A DNA stretch of 64,000 nt from Pseudoxanthomonas koreensis_A (lineage in GTDB: Bacteria; Pseudomonadota; Gammaproteobacteria; Xanthomonadales; Xanthomonadaceae), in contig NZ_CP169056.1 in assembly GCF_041890415.1 (NCBI RefSeq), positions 372,001-436,000 of the forward strand. The letters run 5' to 3'. Position 1 is the stretch's first letter. Each line of letters begins with the position of its first letter. Below the pieces are notes generated by a model, which did not search any database, had not been told where the DNA came from, and was given only the letters and a program-made list of their open reading frames with translations. Position numbers and translations under genes: made by a program. This document shows, piece after piece, positions 26,926-35,302 of the stretch.

Positions 26926-27738
26926 ATGCATCGATTTTTCGCCATCGCGCTGTTGAGCGCGTTCAGCCTGGGTGCCTGCGCGCAACCGGCGCCCCCGGCC
27001 GCCACCGCCGCCGCCCCCGGGACCAGTACGGCAGCGGCGGCCAAGGCTGCCCCCGCCGCCGGCAATGCCGAGCAGAAGGTCCGCCAGGCACTGGCCGATC
27101 TGGCCCCCGGGACCCAGCCGGACTACGTTGGCGCAGCACCGTTTGCGGGTTTTCGCGAAGTACTCCTGGATGGCCAGGTGTTCTACGTGTCCGATGACGG
27201 GCGCTACCTCATGCAGGCGCAGCCGCTGGATATCCAGGCCCGCCGGCCTGCCGCCAGCCCGGGCCTGATGGCCTACCGCAGCAAGGCGCTGGCAGGGGTG
27301 CCTGAAACGGAGCGGATCGTGTTCTCGCCGCCCAATCCCAAGCACACCATCAGCGTGTTCACCGACGTGGAATGCGGATACTGCCGGCGCATGCACCAGG
27401 AGATCGCCGAGTACAACCGGCTCGGCATCGCGGTGGAGTACCTGGCGTTCCCGCGCATGGGCCCGGCCAGCGACGACTTCCGCGAGATGATTTCGGTCTG
27501 GTGCGCGAGTGACCGCAAGCAGGCCCTGACCGGGGCCAAGGCCGGCAACCGCGTGCCCAACCGGCAGTGCACCAGCCCGGTGGCGGCGCATTACGACCTG
27601 GGCCAGCGCATCGGCGTGACCGGGACGCCAGCGGTGTTTGCCGCCGATGGCAGCCAGCTGGGCGGCTACCTGCCTCCGGCGCAGATGATCCAGGCCCTGG
27701 ACCGGCTGGGGTCAGAGGCGGCAGGCGGCGGGCGCTGA
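26926..27738 (+). CDS. dsbC: DsbC/DsbG-type thiol:disulfide isomerase, probable lipoprotein
   Basis: Periplasmic enzyme that reshuffles wrong disulfides. The 270-residue protein has a signal with the lipobox-like LGAC (Cys18), an Ala/Pro/Thr-rich linker (21-46), an N-terminal dimerisation domain (about 48-115) and a thioredoxin domain with CGYC (150-153) and cis-proline TGTP. CGYC is the DsbC motif. The frame extends far upstream through xerD, but the signal peptide fixes ATG 26926. The lipoprotein assignment is inferred and would place it on a membrane rather than free in the periplasm. Confidence 0.9.
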   Translation: MHRFFAIALLSAFSLGACAQPAPPAATAAAPGTSTAAAAKAAPAAGNAEQKVRQALADLAPGTQPDYVGAAPFAGFREVLLDGQVFYVSDDGRYLMQAQPLDIQARRPAASPGLMAYRSKALAGVPETERIVFSPPNPKHTISVFTDVECGYCRRMHQEIAEYNRLGIAVEYLAFPRMGPASDDFREMISVWCASDRKQALTGAKAGNRVPNRQCTSPVAAHYDLGQRIGVTGTPAVFAADGSQLGGYLPPAQMIQALDRLGSEAAGGGR

Positions 27739-27846
27739 GCCGCCCGCCGCGGAGTTTCCGCATGTCCCTTGCCGGCGGGCCTTGCCGGCGGTGAACCGCG
27801 AGCCTGCCGGCCCCCGGGCCTGCCGCCAGGGGGTAGGTTGCTCCGG

Positions 27847-27852
27847 TACAAT
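27847..27852 (+). promoter_or_regulatory. Probable -10 hexamer of the purL promoter
   Basis: TACAAT, 30 bases before the purL start, is the best sigma70-type -10 in the gap. No good -35 is seen at 17 bases, as is common for promoters in this GC-rich group. Confidence 0.45.
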
Positions 27853-27882
27853 GGCGGGCCTTTCGCTGCCATCTGGCCGGAC

Positions 27883-30800
27883 ATGATCGTCCTCGAGGGC
27901 GCCGCCGCCCTTTCGCCGTTCCGCAGGCAACGGCTCCAAGACCGCCTGCAGACCCTGGTTCCCGGCCTGCGCATCGAAGGCGCCTGGTACGTCTACTTCG
28001 TCCAGCCGGGCGCCGGAGCGCCGGACACGGCGGCCCTGCACCGCATTCTCCAGGCCGGCCAGGCCGAAGCGCCGCGTGCCGCCGGCGCGCTGTCGCGCTA
28101 CGTGGTGCCGCGCCTGGGCACCCGTTCGCCGTGGTCGAGCAAGGCCACCGAACTGCTGCACGGGGCCGGGCTGGACGTGGCCCGGGTGGAGCGTGGCCTG
28201 CGCCTGGACCTGACCGGCTGGCCGCGCGACCCGGCCGCGCAGGCCGCCGCCGCGCGCCTGCTGCACGATCCGATGACCCAGTCGCTGCTGGATGCGCGCG
28301 AGCAGGCGCAGGCGCTGTTCGCCGCGCCGCCACGCCGGCCGCTGGAGCGTGTTGCCCTGGCCCGGCTGGAAGATGCCAACGCACGCCTGGGCCTGGCCCT
28401 GGCGCAGGACGAGATCGACTACCTGCGCCAGCGCTACACCGAACTGGGCCGCGATCCTTCGGACGTGGAACTGATGATGTTCGCGCAGGCCAATTCCGAG
28501 CACTGCCGGCACAAGATCTTCAACGCCAGCTGGACCATCGACGGGCAGGAGCAGGAGCGCTCCCTGTTCCGGATGATCAAGCACACCCACCAGAAGACCC
28601 CGCAGCACACGCTCAGCGCCTACAGCGACAACGCCGCGGTGATCGCCGGCCACGTCGCCGCGCGCTACCGGCCGGACCCGGCCAGCGGGCAGTACCGCAC
28701 CGAGCCGGCGGTGCCGTCGGCGTTCCAGATCAAGGTCGAGACCCACAACCATCCCACCGCGATCTCGCCGTTCCCCGGCGCGGCCACCGGTGCCGGCGGC
28801 GAGATCCGCGACGAGGGCGCCACCGGCCGCGGCGGCAAGCCCAAGGCCGGGCTGACCGGCTTCAGCGTGTCGCACCTGCGCATTCCCACCTTGCCGCAGC
28901 CATGGGAAGGCGCGCGCGCGCTCAACCCGCGCATGGCGCCGGCGCTGGAGATCATGCTCGACGGCCCGCTGGGCGGAGCGGCGTTCAACAACGAGTTCGG
29001 CCGGCCCAACCTGCTGGGCTACTTCCGCAGCTTCGAACTGCCCGAAGGCATCGCCGACGACGGCAGCCGCCTGACCCGCGCCTACGACAAGCCGATCATG
29101 CTGGCCGGCGGCCTGGGTGCGATCGACCGCATCCAGGTGGACAAGATCAGGTTGCAGCCGGGCGATGCGGTGATCGTGCTCGGCGGCCCGGCGATGCTGA
29201 TCGGCCTGGGCGGCGGCGCGGCCTCGTCGGTGGCCTCCGGCGAAAGCGCCGAGGAACTGGACTTTGCCAGCGTGCAACGCGAGAACCCGGAGATGGAGCG
29301 CCGGGTGCAGGAGGTCATCGACCGCTGCGTGGCGCTGGGTGCGGACAACCCGATCCACTTCTTCCACGATGTCGGCGCCGGCGGCCTGTCCAACGCCATC
29401 CCCGAGCTGCTGCACGACTCGGGCGTGGGCGGCGTCATCGACCTGGGCAAGGTGCCCAGCGACGATCCATCGCTGTCGCCGCTGGAGCTGTGGTGCAACG
29501 AGTCGCAGGAGCGCTACGTGCTGGGCGTCCCGCGCGACCGGCTGCAGGAATTTGCCGACATCTGCGCGCGCGAGCGCTGCCCGTTCGCGGCGGTGGGCGT
29601 GGTCACGGCCGAGCAGCGGCTGGTGGTCGGTTACGGCGCCACTGTCGAAAGCGTCTACGGCGGCGCGCAAGCCGCTGAACCGCACCCGATCGACCTGCCG
29701 ATGGACGTGCTGTTCGGCAAGGCGCCGAAGATGCATCGTGACGCGGTGCGCAAGGCGGCGGCGCCGTGGCCGGTGCTCGATACCACCGCGCTGCATCCGG
29801 ACGTGGCCCCGGGCCAGGTCCTGCACCGGGCCGGCCTGCGCGTGCTGGCCCATCCCACGGTGGCGTCCAAGAACTTCCTGGTGACCATCGGCGACCGCAG
29901 CGTCGGCGGCCTGACCGCGCGCGAGCAGATGATCGGCCCCTGGCAACTGCCGCTGGCCGACTGCGCGATCACCCTGGCCGATTACGACGGCGTGGCCGGC
30001 GAGGCGATGTCCATTGGCGAGCGCACCCCGCTGGCCCTGCTGGACTCGGCGGCCGCCGCGCGCATGGCGGTGGGCGAGGCGATCACCAACCTGTGCGCCG
30101 CGCCGGTGGAGGCGCTGGAGCAGGTCAAGCTGTCGGCCAACTGGATGGCCGCCTGCGGTCATCCGGGCGAGGACGCCGCGCTGTACGAGGCGGTGCATGC
30201 GGTGGGCATGGAACTGTGCCCGGCGCTGGACGTGAGCATCCCGGTCGGCAAGGACTCGTTGTCGATGCAGGCACAGTGGGTGGAGCCCGGGCCGGATGGC
30301 GGCGCGGCCGGGTCCACCAGCCACAAGTCGGTGTCGCCGGTGTCGCTGGTCGTTTCCGCATTCGCGCCGGTGGCCGATGTGCGCGGCCAGCTCACCCCGC
30401 TGCTGGCGGCCGACGAGGACAGCGAGCTGTGGCTGATCGGCCTGGGCGGCGGCAAGCAGCGCCTGGGCGGTTCGGTGCTGGCCCAGGTGCATGCCCGGGG
30501 CGACGGTCTGCCCGCCTTCGGCGGCGAAGTCCCTGACCTTGACGACCCGGAGCGCCTGCGCAACTTCTTCGAGCTGATCTGCGATGCGCGCGAGGCCGGG
30601 CTGTTGCTGGCCTATCACGACCGCAGCGATGGCGGTGCCTTCGCCGCGTTGTGCGAGATGGCCTTCGCATCGCGCCGTGGCCTGGACATCACCCTGGATG
30701 CCTGGGGCGAGGACCCATTCCGCACCCTGTTCAACGAGGAACTGGGGGCGATCGTGCAGGTGGCCGACGAGGACCGCGCCGCATTCGCCGACCTGATCGA

Positions 30801-31872
30801 GCGCCACGCGTTGACCGAATGCGCGCAGCGCATCGCGCGCCCGACTTCGGGGCCGCGCGTGCGCGTGCGCCTGGACGGCATGCTGCTGGCCGAATGGCGC
30901 TGGGAAGAGCTGTTCGATGCCTGGTGGTCGGTGAGCCATGCGATGCAGCGCCTGCGCGACAACCCGGACAGTGCCGACGAGGAGCGGGCGGTTGCACGCG
31001 ATTTCGAAGCGCCGGGCCTGAAGCCGCTGTTGTCGTTCGACCCGGCCCAGGACGTGGCCGCACCCTATATCCAGTCGGTGCCAGGCGCGCCGGCAGTGGT
31101 CACCGGTGCGCGCCCGCGGGTGGCGATCCTGCGCGAGCAGGGCGTCAACAGCCAGATCGAGATGGCGCGCGCGTTCGATCGCGCCGGTTTCGTCGCCGTG
31201 GACGTGCACATGAGCGACCTGATCGCCGGTCGCATTGCACTGGACGGTTTCGCCGGCCTGGCCGCCTGCGGCGGCTTCAGCTATGGCGACGTGCTTGGCG
31301 CCGGCCGCGGCTGGGCCACCTCGATCCTCGAGCGCCCGCAGCTGCGCGAGGCCTTCGCCGCGTTCTTCGCGCGCGCCGACACCTTCTCGCTGGGCGTGTG
31401 CAACGGCTGCCAGATGATGAGCGAGCTCAAGGACATCATCCCCGGTGCGCAGCACTGGCCCAGGTTCCTGCGCAATCGCAGCGAGCAGTTCGAGGCCCGC
31501 ACCAGCCTGCTGGAAGTGGTGGAGTCGCCTTCGATCCTGCTGCGCGGGATGGCCGGCTCGCGGATCCCGGTGGCGGTGGCGCACGGGGAGGGTCGGGTCG
31601 AGTTCGCCAATGCCGGCGACCAGGCCGCCGCGCAGGTGGCACTGCGTTACGTGGATGGGGCAGGGGCGGTGGCAACGACCTATCCGTTGAACCCGAACGG
31701 TTCGCCGGACGGCATCACCGGCCTGTGCAGCGACGATGGCCGGGCCACGATCCTGATGCCGCATCCGGAGCGGGTGGCGCGCAGCGTCAACCTGAGCTGG
31801 CATCCGGCCGACTGGGGCGAGGACTCGCCGTGGATGCGGATATTCCGCAACGCGCGGGTGTGGGTGGGCTGA
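27883..31872 (+). CDS. purL: Phosphoribosylformylglycinamidine synthase (single-chain)
   Basis: Converts FGAR to FGAM in purine synthesis using glutamine and ATP. The 1329-residue length is typical of the large gammaproteobacterial enzyme: N-terminal domain, FGAM synthetase halves with the ATP site region (FGRPNLLGYFR; GGDAVIVLGGPAML-type), and a C-terminal class I glutaminase with nucleophile Cys1173 in GVCNGCQMM and the His-Pro-Glu region MPHPERVARS. ATG 27883 (MIVLEGAAALSPFRR) fits family N termini. It stands alone. A long open frame on the opposite strand is a compositional shadow. Confidence 0.97.
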   Translation: MIVLEGAAALSPFRRQRLQDRLQTLVPGLRIEGAWYVYFVQPGAGAPDTAALHRILQAGQAEAPRAAGALSRYVVPRLGTRSPWSSKATELLHGAGLDVARVERGLRLDLTGWPRDPAAQAAAARLLHDPMTQSLLDAREQAQALFAAPPRRPLERVALARLEDANARLGLALAQDEIDYLRQRYTELGRDPSDVELMMFAQANSEHCRHKIFNASWTIDGQEQERSLFRMIKHTHQKTPQHTLSAYSDNAAVIAGHVAARYRPDPASGQYRTEPAVPSAFQIKVETHNHPTAISPFPGAATGAGGEIRDEGATGRGGKPKAGLTGFSVSHLRIPTLPQPWEGARALNPRMAPALEIMLDGPLGGAAFNNEFGRPNLLGYFRSFELPEGIADDGSRLTRAYDKPIMLAGGLGAIDRIQVDKIRLQPGDAVIVLGGPAMLIGLGGGAASSVASGESAEELDFASVQRENPEMERRVQEVIDRCVALGADNPIHFFHDVGAGGLSNAIPELLHDSGVGGVIDLGKVPSDDPSLSPLELWCNESQERYVLGVPRDRLQEFADICARERCPFAAVGVVTAEQRLVVGYGATVESVYGGAQAAEPHPIDLPMDVLFGKAPKMHRDAVRKAAAPWPVLDTTALHPDVAPGQVLHRAGLRVLAHPTVASKNFLVTIGDRSVGGLTAREQMIGPWQLPLADCAITLADYDGVAGEAMSIGERTPLALLDSAAAARMAVGEAITNLCAAPVEALEQVKLSANWMAACGHPGEDAALYEAVHAVGMELCPALDVSIPVGKDSLSMQAQWVEPGPDGGAAGSTSHKSVSPVSLVVSAFAPVADVRGQLTPLLAADEDSELWLIGLGGGKQRLGGSVLAQVHARGDGLPAFGGEVPDLDDPERLRNFFELICDAREAGLLLAYHDRSDGGAFAALCEMAFASRRGLDITLDAWGEDPFRTLFNEELGAIVQVADEDRAAFADLIERHALTECAQRIARPTSGPRVRVRLDGMLLAEWRWEELFDAWWSVSHAMQRLRDNPDSADEERAVARDFEAPGLKPLLSFDPAQDVAAPYIQSVPGAPAVVTGARPRVAILREQGVNSQIEMARAFDRAGFVAVDVHMSDLIAGRIALDGFAGLAACGGFSYGDVLGAGRGWATSILERPQLREAFAAFFARADTFSLGVCNGCQMMSELKDIIPGAQHWPRFLRNRSEQFEARTSLLEVVESPSILLRGMAGSRIPVAVAHGEGRVEFANAGDQAAAQVALRYVDGAGAVATTYPLNPNGSPDGITGLCSDDGRATILMPHPERVARSVNLSWHPADWGEDSPWMRIFRNARVWVG

Positions 31873-31894
31873 CCGCGCGCGAGGTCGCGCATCG

Positions 31895-31965
31895 CATCGC
31901 ACCGGGTTGCATCGCGCCACGCCATCCCGCACCGCGGTCGCCGGCAACGCCGGCTCCTACACGTG
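31895..31965. repeat. ~55-bp direct repeat with inverted REP, copy 1
   Basis: Starts GCATCGCACCGGGTTGCATC and runs into an inverted REP ending GGCTCCTACA. It recurs at 32249-32316. The REP half differs by one base (AACGCC versus AAGACC). Confidence 0.8.
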
Positions 31966-32061
31966 GATGGGTCGGTGATTGGGGGCGCACGGTTCGCGTG
32001 CGCCCTTCCTTTGCGTCGCAAATGTAGTGGTGTGATCGGTTGCTCCGGAAGGAGTCGCGGA

Positions 32062-32153
32062 CGTGCGGGTGTGGCGTGGCCGCTCGGGCGCACATCCGTG
32101 TGCGCACTCGCTACCGCGGCCATCCATGGCCGCTGCCACGCCACACCCGCACG
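32062..32153 (-). ncRNA. Candidate GGA-hairpin structured RNA element, copy 3
   Basis: A 19-bp perfect outer stem (32062-32080 with 32135-32153) unrelated in sequence to the other copies encloses two hairpins. Read on the minus strand they are GCGGCCA-TGGA-TGGCCGC (32116-32133) and GCGCACA-CGGA-TGTGCGC (32088-32105). The single-stranded CTCGGG and ACTCG between stems are shared with the other copies. No terminator or promoter is clear. Confidence 0.55.
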
Positions 32154-32185
32154 CCCACGTCTTCGGCGTGTCGATGTCCCGCCTC

Positions 32186-32317
32186 TTGTAGGAGCCGGTC
32201 TTGCCGGCGACCCGACACGGGGCCGGGTCGAGTCATCACCACACACCGCATCGCACCGGGTTGCATCGCGCCACGCCATCCCGCACCGCGGTCGCCGGCA
32301 AGACCGGCTCCTACAAA
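32186..32317. repeat. REP pair (forward then inverted)
   Basis: Forward REP from 32188 (TGTAGGAGCCGGTCTTGCC) and inverted REP ending GACCGGCTCCTACA near 32314. Between them is the second copy of the direct repeat also found at 31895. Confidence 0.8.
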
Positions 32318-32359
32318 AAACGAAGCCGCAGCATCGATATGCCGATGGACGGCGTCCGG

Positions 32360-32447
32360 CCGGGGGGATGGGGCAAGTGGCACATGGATGTGCCGCGGCC
32401 GCGAGTGCGCACAGGGATGTGCGCCCGAGCGGTGCACCATCCCCCGG
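32360..32447 (+). ncRNA. Candidate GGA-hairpin structured RNA element, copy 4
   Basis: Outer stem of nine pairs (GGGGGATGG 32363-32371 with CCATCCCCC 32437-32445) extended by CC/GG. Hairpins GGCACA-TGGA-TGTGCC (32379-32394) and GCGCACA-GGGA-TGTGCGC (32407-32424). ACAGGGATGT in the second equals the core of the published CsrA selection consensus ACARGGAUGU. The plus strand is the GGA-presenting strand here, opposite to copies 1-3. Confidence 0.55.
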
Positions 32448-32690
32448 TCGGGCGGCGGCCCCGTCCGGAGCCTCACACATCAGGCGCACTTGCTCATGCG
32501 CCCGAGTGGTGCACCATCTCCCCGGTCGGGCGGCGGCTCCCTCCGAAGCCGACAACGCCGACGCTGTTGTCGCCAGCCATCACAGGCCTTGCTGTTGGGC
32601 TCGTGCGCGGCCGCGATGCCGATGGGCCTGGCGCCCGCACATCGCGGCCCTGCTAGAGTTCCCTCATCTTCCGAGGAACCCGCGTCTGCC

Positions 32691-33548
32691 GTGAGCGACC
32701 TGCCCATCGTGCTGCTGCCGCTCGCTGCCGACGAGGATGCGCTGGACGCCTGCCTGGCGGCGCTGGATGCGGCAACGCCTGCCGGTACATCGGTCTGGCT
32801 GGCCGATGACGCCCAGGCCGGGCCACGCGGCATCGCCCTCGTCGAACGCTGGCTGCAACGCACCCGCCTGCAGGCCGAATACACCCGCCGCGCCCATCCG
32901 ATCGGGCAGGCCGCCCACCTCCAGGAAATGCTGCAGGCCTGCGCCGGCACCGACGTGGTGGTGCTGGCCGCCGACGCCTGTCCCCTGCCCGGATGGCTGC
33001 AGCAACTGGCCGCCTGCCTGGCGCGTGATCCAGCCATCGCCACCGCCACGCCCTGGTGCAACGCCGGCGAAGCGGCAGGCTGGCCGCGGCTGGGCGAGGT
33101 CTGCGCGCCACCATCCGATCCGGCAACCACTGCGCAGGCCTGTGCGTCCCTGGCGCCGCAACATCCCGAACTGCCGGCCGCCATCACCCACGCCGTCGCC
33201 CTGCGCGGCAGCGCGCTGCTGCGCGCAGGCGGCCTGGATACGGCCAGCTTCGGCTCCTGGTATGCGGCCCTGATCGACCTGTCCCTGCGCCTGTCCGGCC
33301 TGGGCTGGCGCAATGTCCTGTGCGAAACCGCCTTCGTCGCGCGCGGCGGCGAAGGCGCGGCGCTGCCGGGCGAGCTGGATGTCCTGGCCGCGCGCTGGCC
33401 CGCCTGGCATGCGCGGCTGGCCGGATTCCTTATGCACGACCCGTTGCGCCAGCCCCGCGAACGGCTGGCCGACCTGCACGCGCAGTTGCACGCCCGCCAC
33501 CAGCACGAGCTGTTTTCCGCGCCCGCGCCGGCCGGGGATGCGGCATGA
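32691..33548 (+). CDS. Glycosyltransferase-like protein (GT-A fold, divergent)
   Basis: 285 residues. The N-terminal half has a Rossmann-like GT-A pattern: PIVLLPLA, SVWLADDAQAGPRG (about 34-47), and VVVLAADACPLPGWL (about 90-104), where the DAC replaces the more usual D-x-D. Later HAVALRGSALLRAGGLD resembles the acceptor-side region of family 2 enzymes. No classical DXD metal site is seen, so activity is uncertain. GTG 32691 is the first good start; the frame is open further upstream through repeats. It overlaps the next gene by ATGA, so the two are made together. Confidence 0.65.
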   Translation: MSDLPIVLLPLAADEDALDACLAALDAATPAGTSVWLADDAQAGPRGIALVERWLQRTRLQAEYTRRAHPIGQAAHLQEMLQACAGTDVVVLAADACPLPGWLQQLAACLARDPAIATATPWCNAGEAAGWPRLGEVCAPPSDPATTAQACASLAPQHPELPAAITHAVALRGSALLRAGGLDTASFGSWYAALIDLSLRLSGLGWRNVLCETAFVARGGEGAALPGELDVLAARWPAWHARLAGFLMHDPLRQPRERLADLHAQLHARHQHELFSAPAPAGDAA

Positions 33549-34396
33549 GCGAGGCGACGCCGGCGGACATCGCCGCGGTGGTGGTCAGCTATCGCAGCGC
33601 GTCCACCCTGGATGAATGCCTGCTGCGGTTGCGCGGCGCGCGCGGCGTGGCCCAGATCCGCGTGGTCGACAACGGCTCGGACGATGGCACCCTGGACATC
33701 CTGCAGGGCCATGCACTGGCCGATCCGCGCCTGCGCTTCATCGCCAACCCGGACAATCCCGGCTTCTCGGTGGCCTGCAACCAGGGTGCGGCCGACTGCG
33801 ATGCGCCGTGGCTGGCCTTCGTCAATCCCGACCTGCAGGTCGAAGCCGACACCCTGCAGCGGCTGCGCGCCCATGCCGTGGCGATGGGAGAACGCATGCT
33901 GCTGGGCGCGGACCTGCACGGGGAAGATGGCGTCCGCGATGGTGCCGCGCGCCGGCGCGACCCGGACTTCGCGGCGATGCTGCGCAATCCCTCAACCGGA
34001 GCACGGCTGGACGTGGCGATGGATGCCGCACGCGCACTGCAGCCGGTGGATGCGGTGTCCGGCGCGCTGGTGCTGATGCCGCGCGCACTGTTCCAGCAGA
34101 TCGGCGGCTTCGATGAGGGCTACCGCCTGCACGCCGAGGACTTGGACCTGTGCCGGCGCGCGCGCCAGGCCGGTGCCACCGTCGCCGTGGCCAACGACGT
34201 GCCGGTGTTGCACCTGCGCGGCATCTCCAGCCGCTCGCGCCCGCTGTTCGTGGAATGGCACAAGCATCGCGGGCTGTGGCGCTACTTCCGCAAGTTCGAA
34301 GCACCCGCACGCAGCCTGCCGGTCCGCGCGGCGGTGTTCGCGGCGATCTGGGCGCACTTCCTGGCCGGACTGCCGCGGCGCCTGCGGCGTGGCTGA
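33545..34396 (+). CDS. Family 2 glycosyltransferase, rhamnosyltransferase-like
   Basis: 283-residue GT2 enzyme resembling WbbL/RfbF-type transferases. It has the start IAAVVVSYRSASTLDECL, IRVVDNGSDDGT (about 38-49), FVNPDLQVE (DXD-like NPD, about 95-103), and the acceptor region FDEGYRLHAEDLDLCRRARQ (about 187-205) with the catalytic-base ED motif. Such enzymes add deoxysugars to lipopolysaccharide or O-chains. The substrate is not readable. It is coupled to the upstream transferase by ATGA. Confidence 0.85.
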   Translation: MSEATPADIAAVVVSYRSASTLDECLLRLRGARGVAQIRVVDNGSDDGTLDILQGHALADPRLRFIANPDNPGFSVACNQGAADCDAPWLAFVNPDLQVEADTLQRLRAHAVAMGERMLLGADLHGEDGVRDGAARRRDPDFAAMLRNPSTGARLDVAMDAARALQPVDAVSGALVLMPRALFQQIGGFDEGYRLHAEDLDLCRRARQAGATVAVANDVPVLHLRGISSRSRPLFVEWHKHRGLWRYFRKFEAPARSLPVRAAVFAAIWAHFLAGLPRRLRRG

Positions 34397-34866
34397 CGGC
34401 GCGGTCGCGCCTCATATACATGTGGGCCGGTACGCGTCGCGGCGCGCGCGGCTCGCCAGCTTCGCCACGCATGGTCTAAGGTATCGCCCGGGCGTGCGCA
34501 GCCGGCACGCCTTGCGGGCCGCACTGCGGCGTCCGGAAATGCGGCTCCAGGGCCATTGCGTGGGAGTGAAGTTTGCGCACCATCACGGTTGTGGCCGTTG
34601 ATCGACATGCATCCGCTGGCGTATGCCGGGTGGCCGTGCGCCGGTCCCGCATGGTCCGTCGGTGGGTGCGCTCCGCGATCCGGCGTGGCGTGCATACGCA
34701 CGGGAATGGGCCCGGCATGCGCGTGCGCGGCACGGCAATTTCCTTGATGGACTTGGCCTTGTCGCGTGCGGTGCAACGCAGCGCGGGAAGGATTTCATCA
34801 CTCGCGCATCCATTCGCCGGCGCATTGGCTTCCGGTGTCATTGGGGGCGGCCTGCGATTGCAAAAC

Positions 34867-34880
34867 GTTGCCGCGGCAAC
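34867..34880. promoter_or_regulatory. Palindrome GTTGCCGCGGCAAC
   Basis: Perfect 14-bp palindrome just upstream of the proposed receptor promoter. It could be a binding site for a dimeric regulator. It differs from the palindrome at 34952. Confidence 0.4.
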
Positions 34881-34893
34881 TGTAAAAATTCTG

Positions 34894-34924
34894 TTGCGCT
34901 GCAGGGTGACAGCCGCGTTAGTAA
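34894..34924 (+). promoter_or_regulatory. Possible promoter of the receptor cluster
   Basis: TTGCGC (34894-34899), 18 bases, then TTAGTA (34918-34923). Both boxes are weak matches. Its position between two palindromes supports it, but it is a guess without transcript data. Confidence 0.3.
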
Positions 34925-34951
34925 CGTGTTATTCCTGATTAGGCATCATTT

Positions 34952-34963
34952 GATAGCGCTATC
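34952..34963. promoter_or_regulatory. LacI-family-type operator palindrome
   Basis: GATAGCGCTATC, a perfect 12-bp palindrome with central CG, the form typical of LacI-family operators in front of carbohydrate-type TonB receptors. It lies about 340 bases before the receptor gene and just after the proposed promoter, a position that fits repression. No regulator gene is in the window. Confidence 0.55.
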
Positions 34964-35042
34964 GGATATCGGGATGCACGCGGCACCATTCGCCGGCCTC
35001 GCGGCGCGGAACAAGGCTCCAGCGGGGCGTCGCCGGCAGGCG

Positions 35043-35090
35043 GCAATCCGGGTTCCGTCAGGGGGGTGGTGCCGTCCGAGCCCGGATTGC
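35043..35090 (+). promoter_or_regulatory. Leader inverted repeat
   Basis: GCAATCCGGG (35043-35052) and CCCGGATTGC (35081-35090) are exact reverse complements spaced by 28 bases. In RNA this would give a 10-bp stem in the leader. A second option pairs GCCCGGA with TCCGGGC downstream (about 35079-35102), so alternative folds are possible. Confidence 0.45.
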
Positions 35091-35184
35091 TGTTGTCCGG
35101 GCAAATAAGAAGCAGGCTCGTTTCCTACGAGGCCCTCGCAAGGGGCAGTTACGTCAACCAAAGTTCCAAGGGGAGGGAAAGCAC

Positions 35185-35292
35185 ATGAATCTTTGCAGCT
35201 GTCGATGTCCAGCGCTGTCGAAGGGTGCGCGCACGGCTGGTGCCGTGATGCGTGCAAGCAATGCGCCGACCCAAGTCCAAATCCAGTGCTGA
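35185..35292 (+). CDS. 35-codon cysteine-rich leader ORF upstream of the TonB-dependent receptor
   Basis: ATG 35185 has a strong ribosome binding site (GGGGAGGG, 5 bases upstream). The peptide begins MNLCSCRCPALSKG with three cysteines in alternate positions and ends in Cys-stop at 35290-35292, ten bases before the receptor ATG. The spacing suggests translational coupling or a regulatory leader peptide. It is not a recognised family. It could instead be a remnant or chance ORF, but the ribosome binding site is better than that of the receptor. Confidence 0.4.
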   Translation: MNLCSCRCPALSKGARTAGAVMRASNAPTQVQIQC

Positions 35293-35302
35293 GGACAATT
35301 GC

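Larger units (their letters stand above)
31873..32690. other. 818-bp gene-free block with REPs and two structured elements
   Basis: Between purL and the glycosyltransferase genes I see no convincing gene. It holds an inverted REP (31937-31962), structured GGA-hairpin elements at 32062-32153 and 32360-32447, a REP pair (32186-32215 forward; 32289-32316 inverted), and a ~55-bp direct repeat starting GCATCGCACCGGGTTGCATC at about 31895 and again at about 32249. A partial third structured copy (the GCGCCCGAG...CCCCGGTCGGGCGGCGG half) repeats at 32496-32538. Confidence 0.75.
34397..35184. other. Long intergenic region and leader upstream of the TonB-dependent receptor
   Basis: About 790 bases with no convincing gene. 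From about 34860 on the composition becomes AT-richer and holds palindromes (34867-34880, 34952-34963), a possible promoter near 34894-34923 and a spaced inverted repeat (35043-35090). Short open frames on the minus strand have no ribosome binding site or family features. Confidence 0.6.

Noticed and set aside
27712..31947. Open frame of about 1400 codons antisense to purL
   Set aside because: It mirrors purL across its full length. In GC-rich DNA the antisense frame of a long gene often lacks stops. It is Gln/Arg/His-rich, has no recognised domain or ribosome binding site.
34476..34841. Minus-strand open frame of 121 codons upstream of the receptor
   Set aside because: No ribosome binding site, no recognised family, and composition like non-coding GC-rich DNA.
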